Below are positions 25,389 to 32,809 of a stretch of DNA of 64,000 nt, piece by piece. Where the stretch lies: positions 62,001 to 126,000 of the forward strand of contig UQHL01000004.1 of the NCBI GenBank assembly GCA_900540805.1, given 5' to 3'. The notes beneath the pieces were generated by a model. It ran no database searches and was not told the DNA's origin. It saw nothing but the letters and a program-made list of their open reading frames with translations. Position numbers and translations under genes: made by a program. This stretch comes from an uncultured Eubacteriales bacterium. Lineage in GTDB: Bacteria > Bacillota > Clostridia > Christensenellales > Borkfalkiaceae. The stretch's first letter is position 1. Each line of letters begins with the position of its first letter.

Positions 25389-26062
25389 TACTGCTCTCCT
25401 CCTTCCGCTGCGGGAGCGGGCCTTTTCGCGCTCTTGAGCACTTCGCCGCGATAGATCCAGCATTTAACGCCGATCATACCGAACGTGGTGTGCGCTTCCG
25501 CGAAGCCGTAATCGATGTCCGCGCGAAGCGTCTGAAGAGGAATGGACCCCTCGTGATACTGCTCGCATCTTGCGATTTCGGCGCCGTCGAGACGGCCGCT
25601 GACCATCATTTTGATGCCCTTGACGCCTGCGCGCATGGAGCGGCCGATCGCCTGCTTCATCGAACGTCTGAAGGACATACGCTTCTCGAGCTGAGCCGCG
25701 ACCCCTTCCGCCACGAGCTGCGCGTCGCAGTCGGGCTTTCTCACTTCCGTGATATTGATGCTGATCGCTTTGCCGCACGTAAGCTTTCCCAGATCCTTTT
25801 TGATCGTCTCCACTTCCGAGCCCGCTTTGCCGATGATGACGCCGGGACGCGCGGTGTAGATGGTGACGACGATTCTCGAAGCTGCACGCTCGATCAGAAT
25901 TTTGCTGATCGCCGCGGCATAGTACTTCTTTTTGAGGAACGTACGGATCGTGTTGTCTTCTTTCAGGTATTTGGAGAATTCTTTCTTATCGGCATACCAC
26001 TGCGTGTTCCAACCGTTAATAACTCCGACTCTCAAACCATGAGGATTAACTTTCTGTCCCAT
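25388..26062 (-). CDS. rpsC: Ribosomal protein S3
   Basis: A 224-residue protein with an N-terminal KH domain (RPGVIIGKAGSEVETIKKDL) and C-terminal S3 domain (GRLDGAEIARCEQYHEGSIPLQTLRADIDYGFAEAHTTFGMIGVKCWIYRGE). It lines the mRNA entry channel. Its tail APAAEGGEQ copies that of rplP and encodes AAGGAGGA, the ribosome site of the next gene. Start overlaps the rplV stop at 26062. Confidence 0.98.
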   Translation of the reverse strand: MGQKVNPHGLRVGVINGWNTQWYADKKEFSKYLKEDNTIRTFLKKKYYAAAISKILIERAASRIVVTIYTARPGVIIGKAGSEVETIKKDLGKLTCGKAISINITEVRKPDCDAQLVAEGVAAQLEKRMSFRRSMKQAIGRSMRAGVKGIKMMVSGRLDGAEIARCEQYHEGSIPLQTLRADIDYGFAEAHTTFGMIGVKCWIYRGEVLKSAKRPAPAAEGGEQ

Positions 26063-26463
26063 TATAATTCTCCTTCCAACTTTTTAACGTCGAGAATGAC
26101 GGTGATATGGCTCGTTCTCTTTAAGATCGCGTGGCCCCTGCCCTTGGACACGGGCTGCATACGCTTGAGCATCTGTCCGCCGTCGGCAAAACATTCCGCT
26201 ACGACGAGATCCGCTTTGTCCATGCCCTGGTTGTGCTCGGCGTTGGCGGCCGCGGACATCAACACCTTCTTCACCGCGAGCGCGCTTCCGTTGGTGCTGT
26301 AATCGAGGATCGCCTTCGCTTCCTGATAGCTTTTCCCTCTGATCAGGGCAAGGACCGTCCTTACCTTGTAAGGGGAAACTCTGACGTATTTAGCGACTGC
26401 ATAAGGGCGTTTTTCTCTGTTTTCCTCCACCCTTTTCGTCTTTTTATTCATGTTCGTTGCCAT
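26062..26463 (-). CDS. rplV: Ribosomal protein L22
   Basis: A 133-residue exit-tunnel protein. VRVSPYKVRTVLALIRGKSYQEAKAIL is the conserved core; the tunnel hairpin lies at GGQMLKRMQPVSKGRGHAI. A basic N-terminal extension of about 20 residues (NKKTKRVEENREKRPY) precedes the fold. Confidence 0.97.
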   Translation of the reverse strand: MATNMNKKTKRVEENREKRPYAVAKYVRVSPYKVRTVLALIRGKSYQEAKAILDYSTNGSALAVKKVLMSAAANAEHNQGMDKADLVVAECFADGGQMLKRMQPVSKGRGHAILKRTSHITVILDVKKLEGEL

Positions 26464-26475
26464 TTTTTCGTCTCC

Positions 26476-26754
26476 TTATTTACCGGGCTGGGTCGTCTTT
26501 GCGGCATGGCCGTGGAACGTTCTCGTGGGCGCAAACTCGCCGAGCTTGCAGCCGATCATGTCCTCGGTAATATATACGGGCACGTGCTTGCGTCCGTCAT
26601 ATACCGCGATGGTATGACCGACCATATCGGGGAATATTGTGGATGCTCTCGACCAGGTCTTGATGACCTTCTTTTCGTTCACGGCGTTCATCGCCTGAAT
26701 TCTGCTCAAGAGCTTGGCTTCGACATAAGGTCCTTTCTTAACGCTTCTTGACAT
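26476..26754 (-). CDS. rpsS: Ribosomal protein S19
   Basis: A 92-residue head protein. SRSVKKGPYVEAKLLSRI, then the signature RASTIFPDMVGHTIAVYDGRKHVPVYI and KLGEFAPTRTFHGHA, cover the whole family pattern. Confidence 0.98.
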   Translation of the reverse strand: MSRSVKKGPYVEAKLLSRIQAMNAVNEKKVIKTWSRASTIFPDMVGHTIAVYDGRKHVPVYITEDMIGCKLGEFAPTRTFHGHAAKTTQPGK

Positions 26755-26770
26755 TTTTTATTCCCTCCGA

Positions 26771-27598
26771 TTAGTTGATTCTCTTGAGAATGAACTTATT
26801 GGTTGCATTCTTCTTCTTTCTCGTCTTATAGCCGAGAGCGGGCTTGCCCCAAGGAGTTTCGGGACCCGCATGGCCCACGGGCGCTTTGCCTTCGCCGCCG
26901 CCGTGAGGGTGATCCACAGGGTTCATGACCGCGCCTCTCACTTCGGGACGCTGGCCGAGATATCTCGCTTTGCCCGCTTTGCCGAGGGAAAGGATTTCGT
27001 GCTCGACATTGCCGACCTGGCCGATCGTCGCGCGGCAGCGCTGAAGCACAAGCCTCATTTCGCCGCTGGGCATTCTCAACGTGACGTATTTGCCTTCCAT
27101 AGCCATGATCTGCGCGGACATACCCGCGCTTCTGGCGATCTGTCCGCCCTTGCCCGGGGTCAGCTCGATGTTGTGCACCATGGTACCTACGGGAATATTT
27201 TCAAGGGGAAGCGCATTGCCGACCTTGATATCCGCGGCGGGGCCGCTCATGAGCTTGTCGCCCACGTTGAGGCCGACGGGCGCGAGAATATACGTCTTTA
27301 CACCGTCCGCGTACGCGAGGAGCGCGATGTTGGCGCTTCTGTTGGGATCGTATTGAATGCTCTTTACCGTCGCGGGGATACCGTCTTTCGCGCGCTTGAA
27401 GTCGATGATGCGGTATTTGGTACGGTTGCCGCCGCCGATGTGACGGCAGGTGATTTTGCCCTGGTTGTTGCGGCCGCCGCTGTGACGCTGGTCGTGCAGC
27501 AAGGATTTTTCGGGCTTATCTCCCGTCAGCTCCGTATAGGCGGACGTTACCGCGAAACGACGGCCGGAAGAAGTCGGTTTATATGTTTTGACTGCCAT
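26771..27598 (-). CDS. rplB: Ribosomal protein L2
   Basis: A 275-residue protein essential for subunit joining and peptidyl transfer. GRNNQGKITCRHIGGGNRTKYRIIDFKR and the C-terminal PVDHPHGGGEGKAPVG segment, with the conserved His important for activity, are complete. Confidence 0.98.
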   Translation of the reverse strand: MAVKTYKPTSSGRRFAVTSAYTELTGDKPEKSLLHDQRHSGGRNNQGKITCRHIGGGNRTKYRIIDFKRAKDGIPATVKSIQYDPNRSANIALLAYADGVKTYILAPVGLNVGDKLMSGPAADIKVGNALPLENIPVGTMVHNIELTPGKGGQIARSAGMSAQIMAMEGKYVTLRMPSGEMRLVLQRCRATIGQVGNVEHEILSLGKAGKARYLGQRPEVRGAVMNPVDHPHGGGEGKAPVGHAGPETPWGKPALGYKTRKKKNATNKFILKRIN

Positions 27599-27615
27599 TT
27601 TTCTGCCTCCTCTGA

Positions 27616-27906
27616 TTACGACAACGAGTCGAAGAATTCGATGGGCTTGCTGTCCTCTTTCAAGGTGACGACCGCTTTTTTACGATCGGGCGTGTAGCCC
27701 TCGTTTCTGCCCATTCTCTTGAGTTTGCCCTTGCGGGTAAGGGTGTTTACGCTTGCGACCTTGACGCCGAACAGCTTTTCGACCGCCGCTTTGATCTCGG
27801 TTTTGTTTGCGTCCTTCTTCACGATAAACGTGTATCTCTTGGACGCGATCCCGTCGTATCCCTTCTCGGTGAGGACGGGCTGTAAAATGATGTCTTCGGC
27901 AAACAT
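27616..27906 (-). CDS. rplW: Ribosomal protein L23
   Basis: A 96-residue exit-tunnel protein that docks trigger factor and SRP. ILQPVLTEKGYDGIASKRYTFIV and KLFGVKVASVNTLTRKGKLKRMGRNEGYTPDRKKAVVTL follow the family. Start overlaps the rplD stop by one base. Confidence 0.97.
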   Translation of the reverse strand: MFAEDIILQPVLTEKGYDGIASKRYTFIVKKDANKTEIKAAVEKLFGVKVASVNTLTRKGKLKRMGRNEGYTPDRKKAVVTLKEDSKPIEFFDSLS

Positions 27907-28529
27907 TATGCGTAAACCTCCTGGAATTTCTCGACAGCAGCCTTGGTCATAACGATCTTATTGTTCTTTACGACTTCGTAGGTGCTGAGCTGTGCAAGCG
28001 GCAGGGTCTCCAGCTTGGGAAGGTTGGCCGCCGCGCGGATGACGTTGATGTCGTCGTTGTCCATTACGACCAGCGCAGTCTTGTCCAGATTGAGCGCTTT
28101 CTTGAACGCCGCCATTTCTTTGGTTTTGGGTTCGGAAACCTTCAATTCGTCGATGACGATAAACTCTCCGTCCGCCACTTTCTTGGAAAGCGCGGAAAGC
28201 AACGCCAGCCTTTTCGCCGTCGCGTTCATCTTTTTGGAGAAGTCGCGGGATTTAGGAGCGAACACGACGCCGCCCTTGATCCACTGCGGAGCCCTGATCG
28301 AACCCTGACGCGCGCGGCCCGTGCCCTTCTGTCTCCACGGCTTCGCGCCGCCGCCGCGGACTTCCGTCCTCGTGAGGGTGGATTTCGTGCCCTGTCTCTC
28401 ATTGGCGAGGCGGGTAACCACCGCCTGATGAATCAAAGACTCCTTATATTCGACGCCGAACACGCTGTCGTTAAGCTCCATCGTGCCGACCTGAGAGCCG
28501 CTCATATTATATACTTTAATATCGGTCAT
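27906..28529 (-). CDS. rplD: Ribosomal protein L4
   Basis: A 207-residue protein whose extended loop (TRTEVRGGGAKPWRQKGTGRARQGSIRAPQWIKGGVVFAPK) lines the exit tunnel. I chose ATG 28529; a GTG at 28538 overlaps the AAGGAG box and is too close to it. In some bacteria L4 represses the S10 operon through the leader. Confidence 0.97.
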   Translation of the reverse strand: MTDIKVYNMSGSQVGTMELNDSVFGVEYKESLIHQAVVTRLANERQGTKSTLTRTEVRGGGAKPWRQKGTGRARQGSIRAPQWIKGGVVFAPKSRDFSKKMNATAKRLALLSALSKKVADGEFIVIDELKVSEPKTKEMAAFKKALNLDKTALVVMDNDDINVIRAAANLPKLETLPLAQLSTYEVVKNNKIVMTKAAVEKFQEVYA

Positions 28530-28543
28530 GTCTTTCACTCTCC

Positions 28544-29179
28544 TTATTTGCTCTTAACGCTGTCCGACACGGTGACGATACTGCCCCTCGGGCCGGGAAC
28601 GGCGCCCTTGATGAGAAGTACGTTTCTGCCCGCATCTACCTTCACCACTTCGAGGTTTTGAACGGTGACGTTATCGACGCCGTACTGACCGGCGAGATGC
28701 TTGTGCTTGAATACTCTCGAGGGAGCGCTGATGGAACCCATGGAACCGGGTTCTCTGTGCACGGGGCCTACGCCGTGGGTCTCTTTCAGACGCTGCTGAT
28801 TCCATCTCTTGATGACGCCCGTGAAGCCGTGGCCCTTGCTGACGCCCGAAACATCTACTTTGTCGCCCGCGGCAAATACGTCGGCTTTGACTTCCGCGCC
28901 CACCGCAAAGGTTTCCGCGTTTGCCACGCGCACTTCCTTCAACACCTTATGGGGCTTGACGCCTGCCTTTTTGAACTGTCCCAGCTCGGGTTTGGTAAGC
29001 GCCTTTTCGCTGGTTTCGATGAAGCCCAGCTTCAACGCGGAATATCCGTCGTTGGCTACCGTCTTCACCTGCACTACGGGACAGGGACCCGCTTCCACTA
29101 CCGTTACGGGAATCATGATCCCGTTTTCAGCAAAGATCTGGGTCATGCCGACTTTGCGTCCGATGATTGCTTTATTCAT
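28544..29179 (-). CDS. rplC: Ribosomal protein L3
   Basis: A 211-residue early assembly protein. NKAIIGRKVGMTQIFAENG at the start and the central loop KGHGFTGVIKRWNQQRLKETHGVGPVHREPGSMG, which reaches the peptidyl transferase centre, are diagnostic. It follows rpsJ after a 77-base gap, longer than most in the operon, with weak hairpin potential. Confidence 0.98.
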   Translation of the reverse strand: MNKAIIGRKVGMTQIFAENGIMIPVTVVEAGPCPVVQVKTVANDGYSALKLGFIETSEKALTKPELGQFKKAGVKPHKVLKEVRVANAETFAVGAEVKADVFAAGDKVDVSGVSKGHGFTGVIKRWNQQRLKETHGVGPVHREPGSMGSISAPSRVFKHKHLAGQYGVDNVTVQNLEVVKVDAGRNVLLIKGAVPGPRGSIVTVSDSVKSK

Positions 29180-29256
29180 TGATAAAGTTCACTCCTTAAA
29201 AATTTATTTTCGAATACCTTTGGAAAAGTATTTCTCGGCGAAATAGTTTTCTTAAA

Positions 29257-29556
29257 TCAGAGCTTGATCTTGATGTCCACGCCTGCGGGGAGGTGAATGG
29301 AATCGAGAAGCTTCGCGTTGGGAGAGTAGATGTCGATGATCCGCTTATACGTCCTCATTTCGAACTGCTCGCGGGAATCCTTGTATTTGTGCGGGGAACG
29401 CAGGATCGTGACGATCTCTCTTTCCGTAGGAAGGGGAATAGGCCCCGAGATCTTCGCGCCGCTCTTTTTCATCGTTTCCACGATGCGGCTCGCCGCTTCG
29501 TCCACCAGCTCGTGATCGTACGCTGCCAACTTGATTCTGATTTTCTGAACTGCCAT
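29257..29556 (-). CDS. rpsJ: Ribosomal protein S10
   Basis: A 99-residue head protein and NusA/NusB partner. KIRIKLAAYDHELVDEAASRIVETMKKSGAKISGPIPLPTE and the signature SREQFEMRTYKRIIDIYSPNAKLLDSIHLPAGVDIKI are complete. First gene of the S10-spc part of the operon. Confidence 0.98.
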   Translation of the reverse strand: MAVQKIRIKLAAYDHELVDEAASRIVETMKKSGAKISGPIPLPTEREIVTILRSPHKYKDSREQFEMRTYKRIIDIYSPNAKLLDSIHLPAGVDIKIKL

Positions 29557-29806
29557 TTTGGTTTCTCCTTTTACCGTTTATACTAACATTTTATTTCGCT
29601 GTATCAACACATCCGTGTGTATCGGGGTTTTGCGCAAAATAAAAACACTCTTTTTTACCGAGCGTTTAACGCAAAGCCTCGGTTAGTCGCAGGAATCGGG
29701 TTCCCACTTTTGTCAACGGAAATTATCTGCCGCGGCGGCTTTCTGCCGCAGATTTACAGTAACTTCCCGTCTCAACCCATACAACACATATTTACACAGC
29801 TTAATT
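29557..29806 (-). promoter_or_regulatory. S10 operon leader
   Basis: About 245 bases of untranslated RNA precede rpsJ. Two paired regions stand out: 29657-29683 (ACCGAG with CTCGGT) and 29725-29753 (ATCTGC with GCAGAT, inner GCGGC/GCCGC). No U run follows either, so no attenuator is evident. I see no short gene in it. Confidence 0.5.
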
Positions 29807-29836
29807 ATAATACCAAATCGTCAACCTCTGTGTCAA
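29807..29836 (-). promoter_or_regulatory. Main promoter of the ribosomal protein operon
   Basis: Minus strand TTGACA (29831-29836), 18-bp spacer, TATTAT (29807-29812); an overlapping TATAAT lies three bases further on. A second TTGACG lies within the spacer. Confidence 0.75.
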
Positions 29837-29911
29837 GCGTTTGGACATACTTTTTTTGGTTTTTTTCGTTTTTTTTCCCGATCGGGGAATATTTCGCTCC
29901 TTTCCCGCATA

Positions 29912-29953
29912 GAAAAAAGGGCTTTACCCTTTCGGTTATTGCCCTTTTTCCCT
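29912..29953. terminator. Bidirectional terminator
   Basis: AAAAAAGGGC pairs with GCCCTTTTT across a 16-base loop, with T runs on both strands. It follows the HTH gene at 30022 (minus). The rest of 29837-30021 holds no gene that I can support. Confidence 0.8.
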
Positions 29954-30021
29954 TTCCCTATACATTATTATATATCCTTTCGGGTACGCGAAAAGGTTTT
30001 TCCGTAAAAACCCCGTAAAAA

Positions 30022-30267
30022 TTATTGCTCTTCCTCGTATTCGGCATTGTTTATATAATCGACGTTGAAAAATTCGCCCAACGTAATACCGATTGCGTCA
30101 CATAACAGTTTTATAGTTTGCAGGCGCGGACAACCCGAAGTCCTTTTCAGTATTCCGTACATAGTGGTAGGTGTAATTCCCGCGCGCATACTCCACTTGG
30201 GAATTGCGATCTTATGTTCCACGGCCAAATCACTTATTCTTTTTATAATCGCTTCGCTCAATTTCAC
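30022..30267 (-). CDS. Small XRE-type HTH regulator
   Basis: An 81-residue protein that is almost only a helix-turn-helix domain: ISDLAVEHKIAIPKWSMRAGITPTTMYGILKRTSG holds the two HTH helices, and CPRLQTIKLLCDAIGITLGEFF completes the XRE fold. The tail is acidic (YEEEQ). The start is GTG with GGAAAG upstream. Its target is unknown; it forms a single-gene unit in an A+T-rich stretch. Confidence 0.8.
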   Translation of the reverse strand: MKLSEAIIKRISDLAVEHKIAIPKWSMRAGITPTTMYGILKRTSGCPRLQTIKLLCDAIGITLGEFFNVDYINNAEYEEEQ

Positions 30268-30413
30268 AACACTTCTTTCCTTGTCTTATATTTTTATCTT
30301 AATTATAAGTTAAATTTTCTTTTTTGTCGTGCGTTTAGTAAGATAAAATTATATGTCCGATTTTATTATCTGCAAAAATTATTTTAATATATTATCTAAA
30401 ATAATGAAATTTG

Positions 30414-30538
30414 TTTGACTTTTCATTTTGTATATGATAATATATAAATAAATGGAGAGGATATAAAATTTTTTGTTCTACTTCGTATTTAGCAAAAACA
30501 GGCCGCCGTCAAGTTTTTGACAGCGGCCTGTTTTTTAT
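30414..30538 (+). ncRNA. Candidate small RNA: orphan promoter followed by a terminator
   Basis: On the plus strand TTGACT (30415-30420), 17-bp spacer and TAATAT (30438-30443) are followed about 50 bases later by the strong hairpin at 30494-30536. The predicted transcript is about 90 bases. It has a GGAGAGG box but only a 15-codon TTG frame. The hairpin may instead just end the minus-strand gene at 30552. Low confidence. Confidence 0.3.
30494..30538. terminator. Strong bidirectional terminator
   Basis: AAAACAGGCCGC/GCGGCCTGTTTT with inner GTCAA/TTGAC pairs; T runs on both strands. It ends the two-gene regulator operon on the minus strand (stop at 30552). Confidence 0.9.
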
Positions 30539-30551
30539 CCGATTGCAGCGA

Positions 30552-30827
30552 TTATACCGAGATAAACACCTCGTCGCCGTCGTCCGCGCTATAAAGCCGC
30601 ACAAGCGGGAACTTGCCGTAACGGCGGCGATATTTTTTCAACGCTTTGGCCATTTCCGCGCCCGTGGCGACGATCGAGCGCTTCTCTTCCGCCGTGAAGG
30701 AAATTTCTCGTTTTTGCCCGTCCCTGTCCGTGCGGATGGCCGCTTTCAATACCAGCTTCACGAGAAGGGTACTAAGGGGCAGAAAAAACACAAATTTTCT
30801 TCCGTTGCTTCTGATACGGATTTTCAT
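30552..30827 (-). CDS. SHOCT-like/DUF2089-C-type domain protein
   Basis: A 91-residue protein coupled to the upstream regulator by an ATGA overlap. Its end (FPLVRLYSADDGDEVFISV) mirrors the end of the regulator (KLVEVQSADGDQVEVWVE), and its start (MKIRIRSNGRKFVFFLPLSTLLVKLVLKAAI) mirrors the regulator's middle (LRVRVRSTDGDKVDVNLPVKLIEIAV). It looks like a free-standing duplicate of the regulator's C-terminal domain. It could bind the regulator and modulate it; that is inference. Confidence 0.65.
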   Translation of the reverse strand: MKIRIRSNGRKFVFFLPLSTLLVKLVLKAAIRTDRDGQKREISFTAEEKRSIVATGAEMAKALKKYRRRYGKFPLVRLYSADDGDEVFISV

Positions 30828-31324
30828 TCCACCCACACTTCCACTTGATCGCCGTCCGCGCTTTGCACTTCCACGAGTTTTCCCGTAACGCCGAGGGAAA
30901 TCAGCGTGAGAATCTGGTTGAAATCCAGCGACCTCGCCCAATTGCCCCCCTTATCCCCGCCGCCGCCCAGCTTGCTCATCAGCGCCTCGTTGGATACGGC
31001 GATTTCGATCAGCTTGACGGGCAGGTTGACATCTACCTTGTCGCCGTCCGTACTGCGGACGCGGACGCGCAGAAGCATTTTATCGGTGTCGGGATTTTCC
31101 GCCGCAAGCTTGGTGACGGGTTCGCTGCCGTCGTCGAGCAGCTCGTCCACGCTGACGCCGAACGCCCGCGCAAGCGGCTTCAAAAGCGTGATGTCGGGAT
31201 AGGAAACGTCGTTTTCCCATTTGGAAACCGCCTGCGGCGTTACGCTGCATATTTCCGCCAGCGTTTCCTGTGTAATACCTTTCTCTTTGCGATAGCCCGC
31301 GATGTTTTGTCCGATCGTTTTCAT
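30824..31324 (-). CDS. XRE-family regulator with C-terminal SHOCT-like domain
   Basis: A 166-residue protein. Residues 1-65 are an XRE helix-turn-helix (IGQNIAGYRKEKGITQETLAEICSVTPQAVSKWENDVSYPD). The C-terminal part (about residues 80-166) has the pattern DGDKVDVNLPVKLIEIAV ... ILTLISLGVTGKLVEVQSADGDQVEVWVE found in small stress-linked Firmicutes proteins, with a Gly-rich joint (LGGGGDKGG). I chose ATG 31324, eight bases after AAGGAG. Three dyad repeats lie upstream, so it probably controls itself. Confidence 0.8.
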   Translation of the reverse strand: MKTIGQNIAGYRKEKGITQETLAEICSVTPQAVSKWENDVSYPDITLLKPLARAFGVSVDELLDDGSEPVTKLAAENPDTDKMLLRVRVRSTDGDKVDVNLPVKLIEIAVSNEALMSKLGGGGDKGGNWARSLDFNQILTLISLGVTGKLVEVQSADGDQVEVWVE

Positions 31325-31354
31325 AAAAATTCTCCTTATGGGTTTCTTGTCTCC

Positions 31355-31451
31355 ATTATACCCTTTCCGCAGGCAAAAATCCACCGACTATCGGTTGATT
31401 CGGTCCCCGTTTTCCCAACTATCCGTTGAGAAATAACTCAACCGTCGGTTG
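31355..31451 (-). promoter_or_regulatory. Regulator promoter with three dyad operator-like repeats
   Basis: A minus-strand TATAAT lies at 31355-31360. Three 13-bp dyads lie upstream: ACCGACTATCGGT (31383-31395), CAACTATCCGTTG (31416-31428) and CAACCGTCGGTTG (31439-31451), sharing ACYRTCSGTTG. The first overlaps the -35 region, which lacks a good hexamer. Confidence 0.6.
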
Positions 31452-31513
31452 TTTTTTCCTCACCCCCGTCAAATATGCGGTTCAAAGAGCATTTTTCCGA
31501 GCTTTTCCGCGAT

Positions 31514-32242
31514 TCAGATATGCAAATCGGAAAACACTTTTCCGAGCTTTTCCGCAACGACGAGCTCCGCCCCCGCATCCGCCTGCGTAGGCGTTTTATT
31601 GATTACGACGAGGTGCCTGCCCCGAAAATAACGCAGCAATCCCGCGGCGGGATATACCACCAGCGAAGTGCCTCCCACGATCAGCGTATCCGCCGAAGCG
31701 ATTGCGTTTACCGCACCCGTCACCACGCCGTCGTCCAGCATTTCGCCGTAGAGCACCACGTCGGGCTTTACCACTCCCCCGCACGCGCAGAAAGGCACGC
31801 CGTCCGTCTCGATGATCTCTGCCATGGTATGCGCTTTTCCGCATTTTGCGCAATAATTGCGCCACACGCTGCCGTGAAGCTCGAATACGTTTTTACTGCC
31901 CGCCTTTTGGTGGAGGCCGTCGATGTTCTGCGTAATCACTGCCTTCAGCTTCTTTTCCTTTTCCAGCTTCGCTAAAGCCAGATGGCAGGCGTTGGGGGTT
32001 GCGGCGGGAAAAAGCATCTTTCTTTTATAAAAACGGTAAAACTCCGCCGTATTTTCGAGGAAAAATTTGTGAGAGATAATCGTTTCGGGAGGATAGGCGT
32101 ATTCCTCGTTATACAGGCCGTCCTGCGAACGGAAATCGGGTATGCCGCTCTCCGTGCTGACGCCCGCGCCTCCGAAAAACACCGCGTTCCCCTCGTCGAT
32201 AATCTCTTTCAGCTTCCCGAGCTTTTCTTCATAAGCGTTCAT
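31514..32242 (-). CDS. cobB: NAD-dependent protein deacylase, sirtuin family
   Basis: A 242-residue SIR2 enzyme that removes acyl groups from lysine using NAD. GGAGVSTESGIPDFRS (about residues 24-39) and TQNIDGLH form the NAD site, HGSVW carries the catalytic His (about residue 121), and CAKCGK plus FCACGG provide four zinc Cys. GTSLVVYPAAGLL is the C-terminal NAD-binding stretch. The zinc pattern is CX2C/CXC. Start at 32242 lacks a very strong ribosome site. It is a single gene between the regulator and the DUF1858 gene. Confidence 0.93.
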   Translation of the reverse strand: MNAYEEKLGKLKEIIDEGNAVFFGGAGVSTESGIPDFRSQDGLYNEEYAYPPETIISHKFFLENTAEFYRFYKRKMLFPAATPNACHLALAKLEKEKKLKAVITQNIDGLHQKAGSKNVFELHGSVWRNYCAKCGKAHTMAEIIETDGVPFCACGGVVKPDVVLYGEMLDDGVVTGAVNAIASADTLIVGGTSLVVYPAAGLLRYFRGRHLVVINKTPTQADAGAELVVAEKLGKVFSDLHI

Positions 32243-32306
32243 TTTTTCTCTCCGCTTTCCGCTGAAAAGATAAGGGCGCGGAAAATTTCCGCGCCGCAGT
32301 TTCGTT

Positions 32307-32507
32307 TCAGTCAGCCAGCCCTTCGTTGAGCTTGGCCAGCAGCTTGTCGAGATCCTCGCCGTGGACGGCCACCGCCTCGGCTACCGTTTCGCCGTGCGCC
32401 ATCGCGCAGCCGAAACAATGCATGCCCGCCTCCATGAGGATATCGGGTGCGTTGGGGTTGAGTTGCAGACATTCGGCAATTAAAGTATCCGCCGTTATTT
32501 TAGCCAT
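32307..32507 (-). CDS. DUF1858 domain protein
   Basis: A 66-residue protein consisting of a DUF1858 domain (ADTLIAECLQLNPNAPDILMEAGMHCFGCAMAHGETVAEAVAVHGEDLDKLLAKLN). The CFGC pair is the family's redox-active or metal-linked motif; related domains occur in ScdA-type iron-sulfur repair proteins. The gene diverges from the hydrogenase operon, which suggests a redox-linked role. AAGGAGAA lies before the ATG. Confidence 0.85.
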   Translation of the reverse strand: MAKITADTLIAECLQLNPNAPDILMEAGMHCFGCAMAHGETVAEAVAVHGEDLDKLLAKLNEGLAD

Positions 32508-32541
32508 CGGAATATTCTCCTTTTGTTTTTCTTACCTTATT

Positions 32542-32570
32542 ATTTTAACACATTCCGCGCAAAAATACAA
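32542..32570 (-). promoter_or_regulatory. Promoter of the DUF1858 gene
   Basis: Minus strand TTGTAT (32565-32570), 17-bp spacer, TAAAAT (32542-32547), 35 bases before the ATG. Confidence 0.7.
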
Positions 32571-32643
32571 GGCCCGAGGATATCTTTTTTTAATTTTTAC
32601 GCAAATTTCATTCTTTTTTCTATAATTGAACCGCGGTTACTTT

Positions 32644-32661
32644 TTATCAACATTTTAACAA
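32644..32661. promoter_or_regulatory. Rex-like operator candidate
   Basis: TTATCAACATTTTAACAA matches 12 of the 14 fixed bases of the Rex consensus TTGTTAA-N4-TTAACAA. It lies between the divergent DUF1858 and hydrogenase promoters, 46 bases upstream of the hydrogenase -35 box. Rex senses NADH/NAD and controls fermentative genes in Firmicutes; the site itself is only a match. Confidence 0.4.
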
Positions 32662-32707
32662 AAAACAATGTAATAAACAAACAAAAAACCTTTGTTTTCG
32701 CTTTTGT

Positions 32708-32736
32708 TTGACATATTTTGCGCTCTATGATAGAAT
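32708..32736 (+). promoter_or_regulatory. Promoter of the hydrogenase operon
   Basis: TTGACA (32708-32713), 17-bp spacer, TAGAAT (32731-32736). GGGAGGA lies before the ATG at 32810. Confidence 0.85.
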
Positions 32737-32809
32737 AAATATGTTTGGTATAAACATTAATCGGAAAACCGATTTTGAAAATTTTTGACGCTTAAAAACG
32801 GGAGGATTT

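Noticed and set aside
31514..32507. Sirtuin plus DUF1858 gene as a defence system
   Set aside because: The sirtuin is a standard stand-alone deacylase without a fused effector domain, and no partner such as an Argonaute, NTPase or nuclease gene is near.
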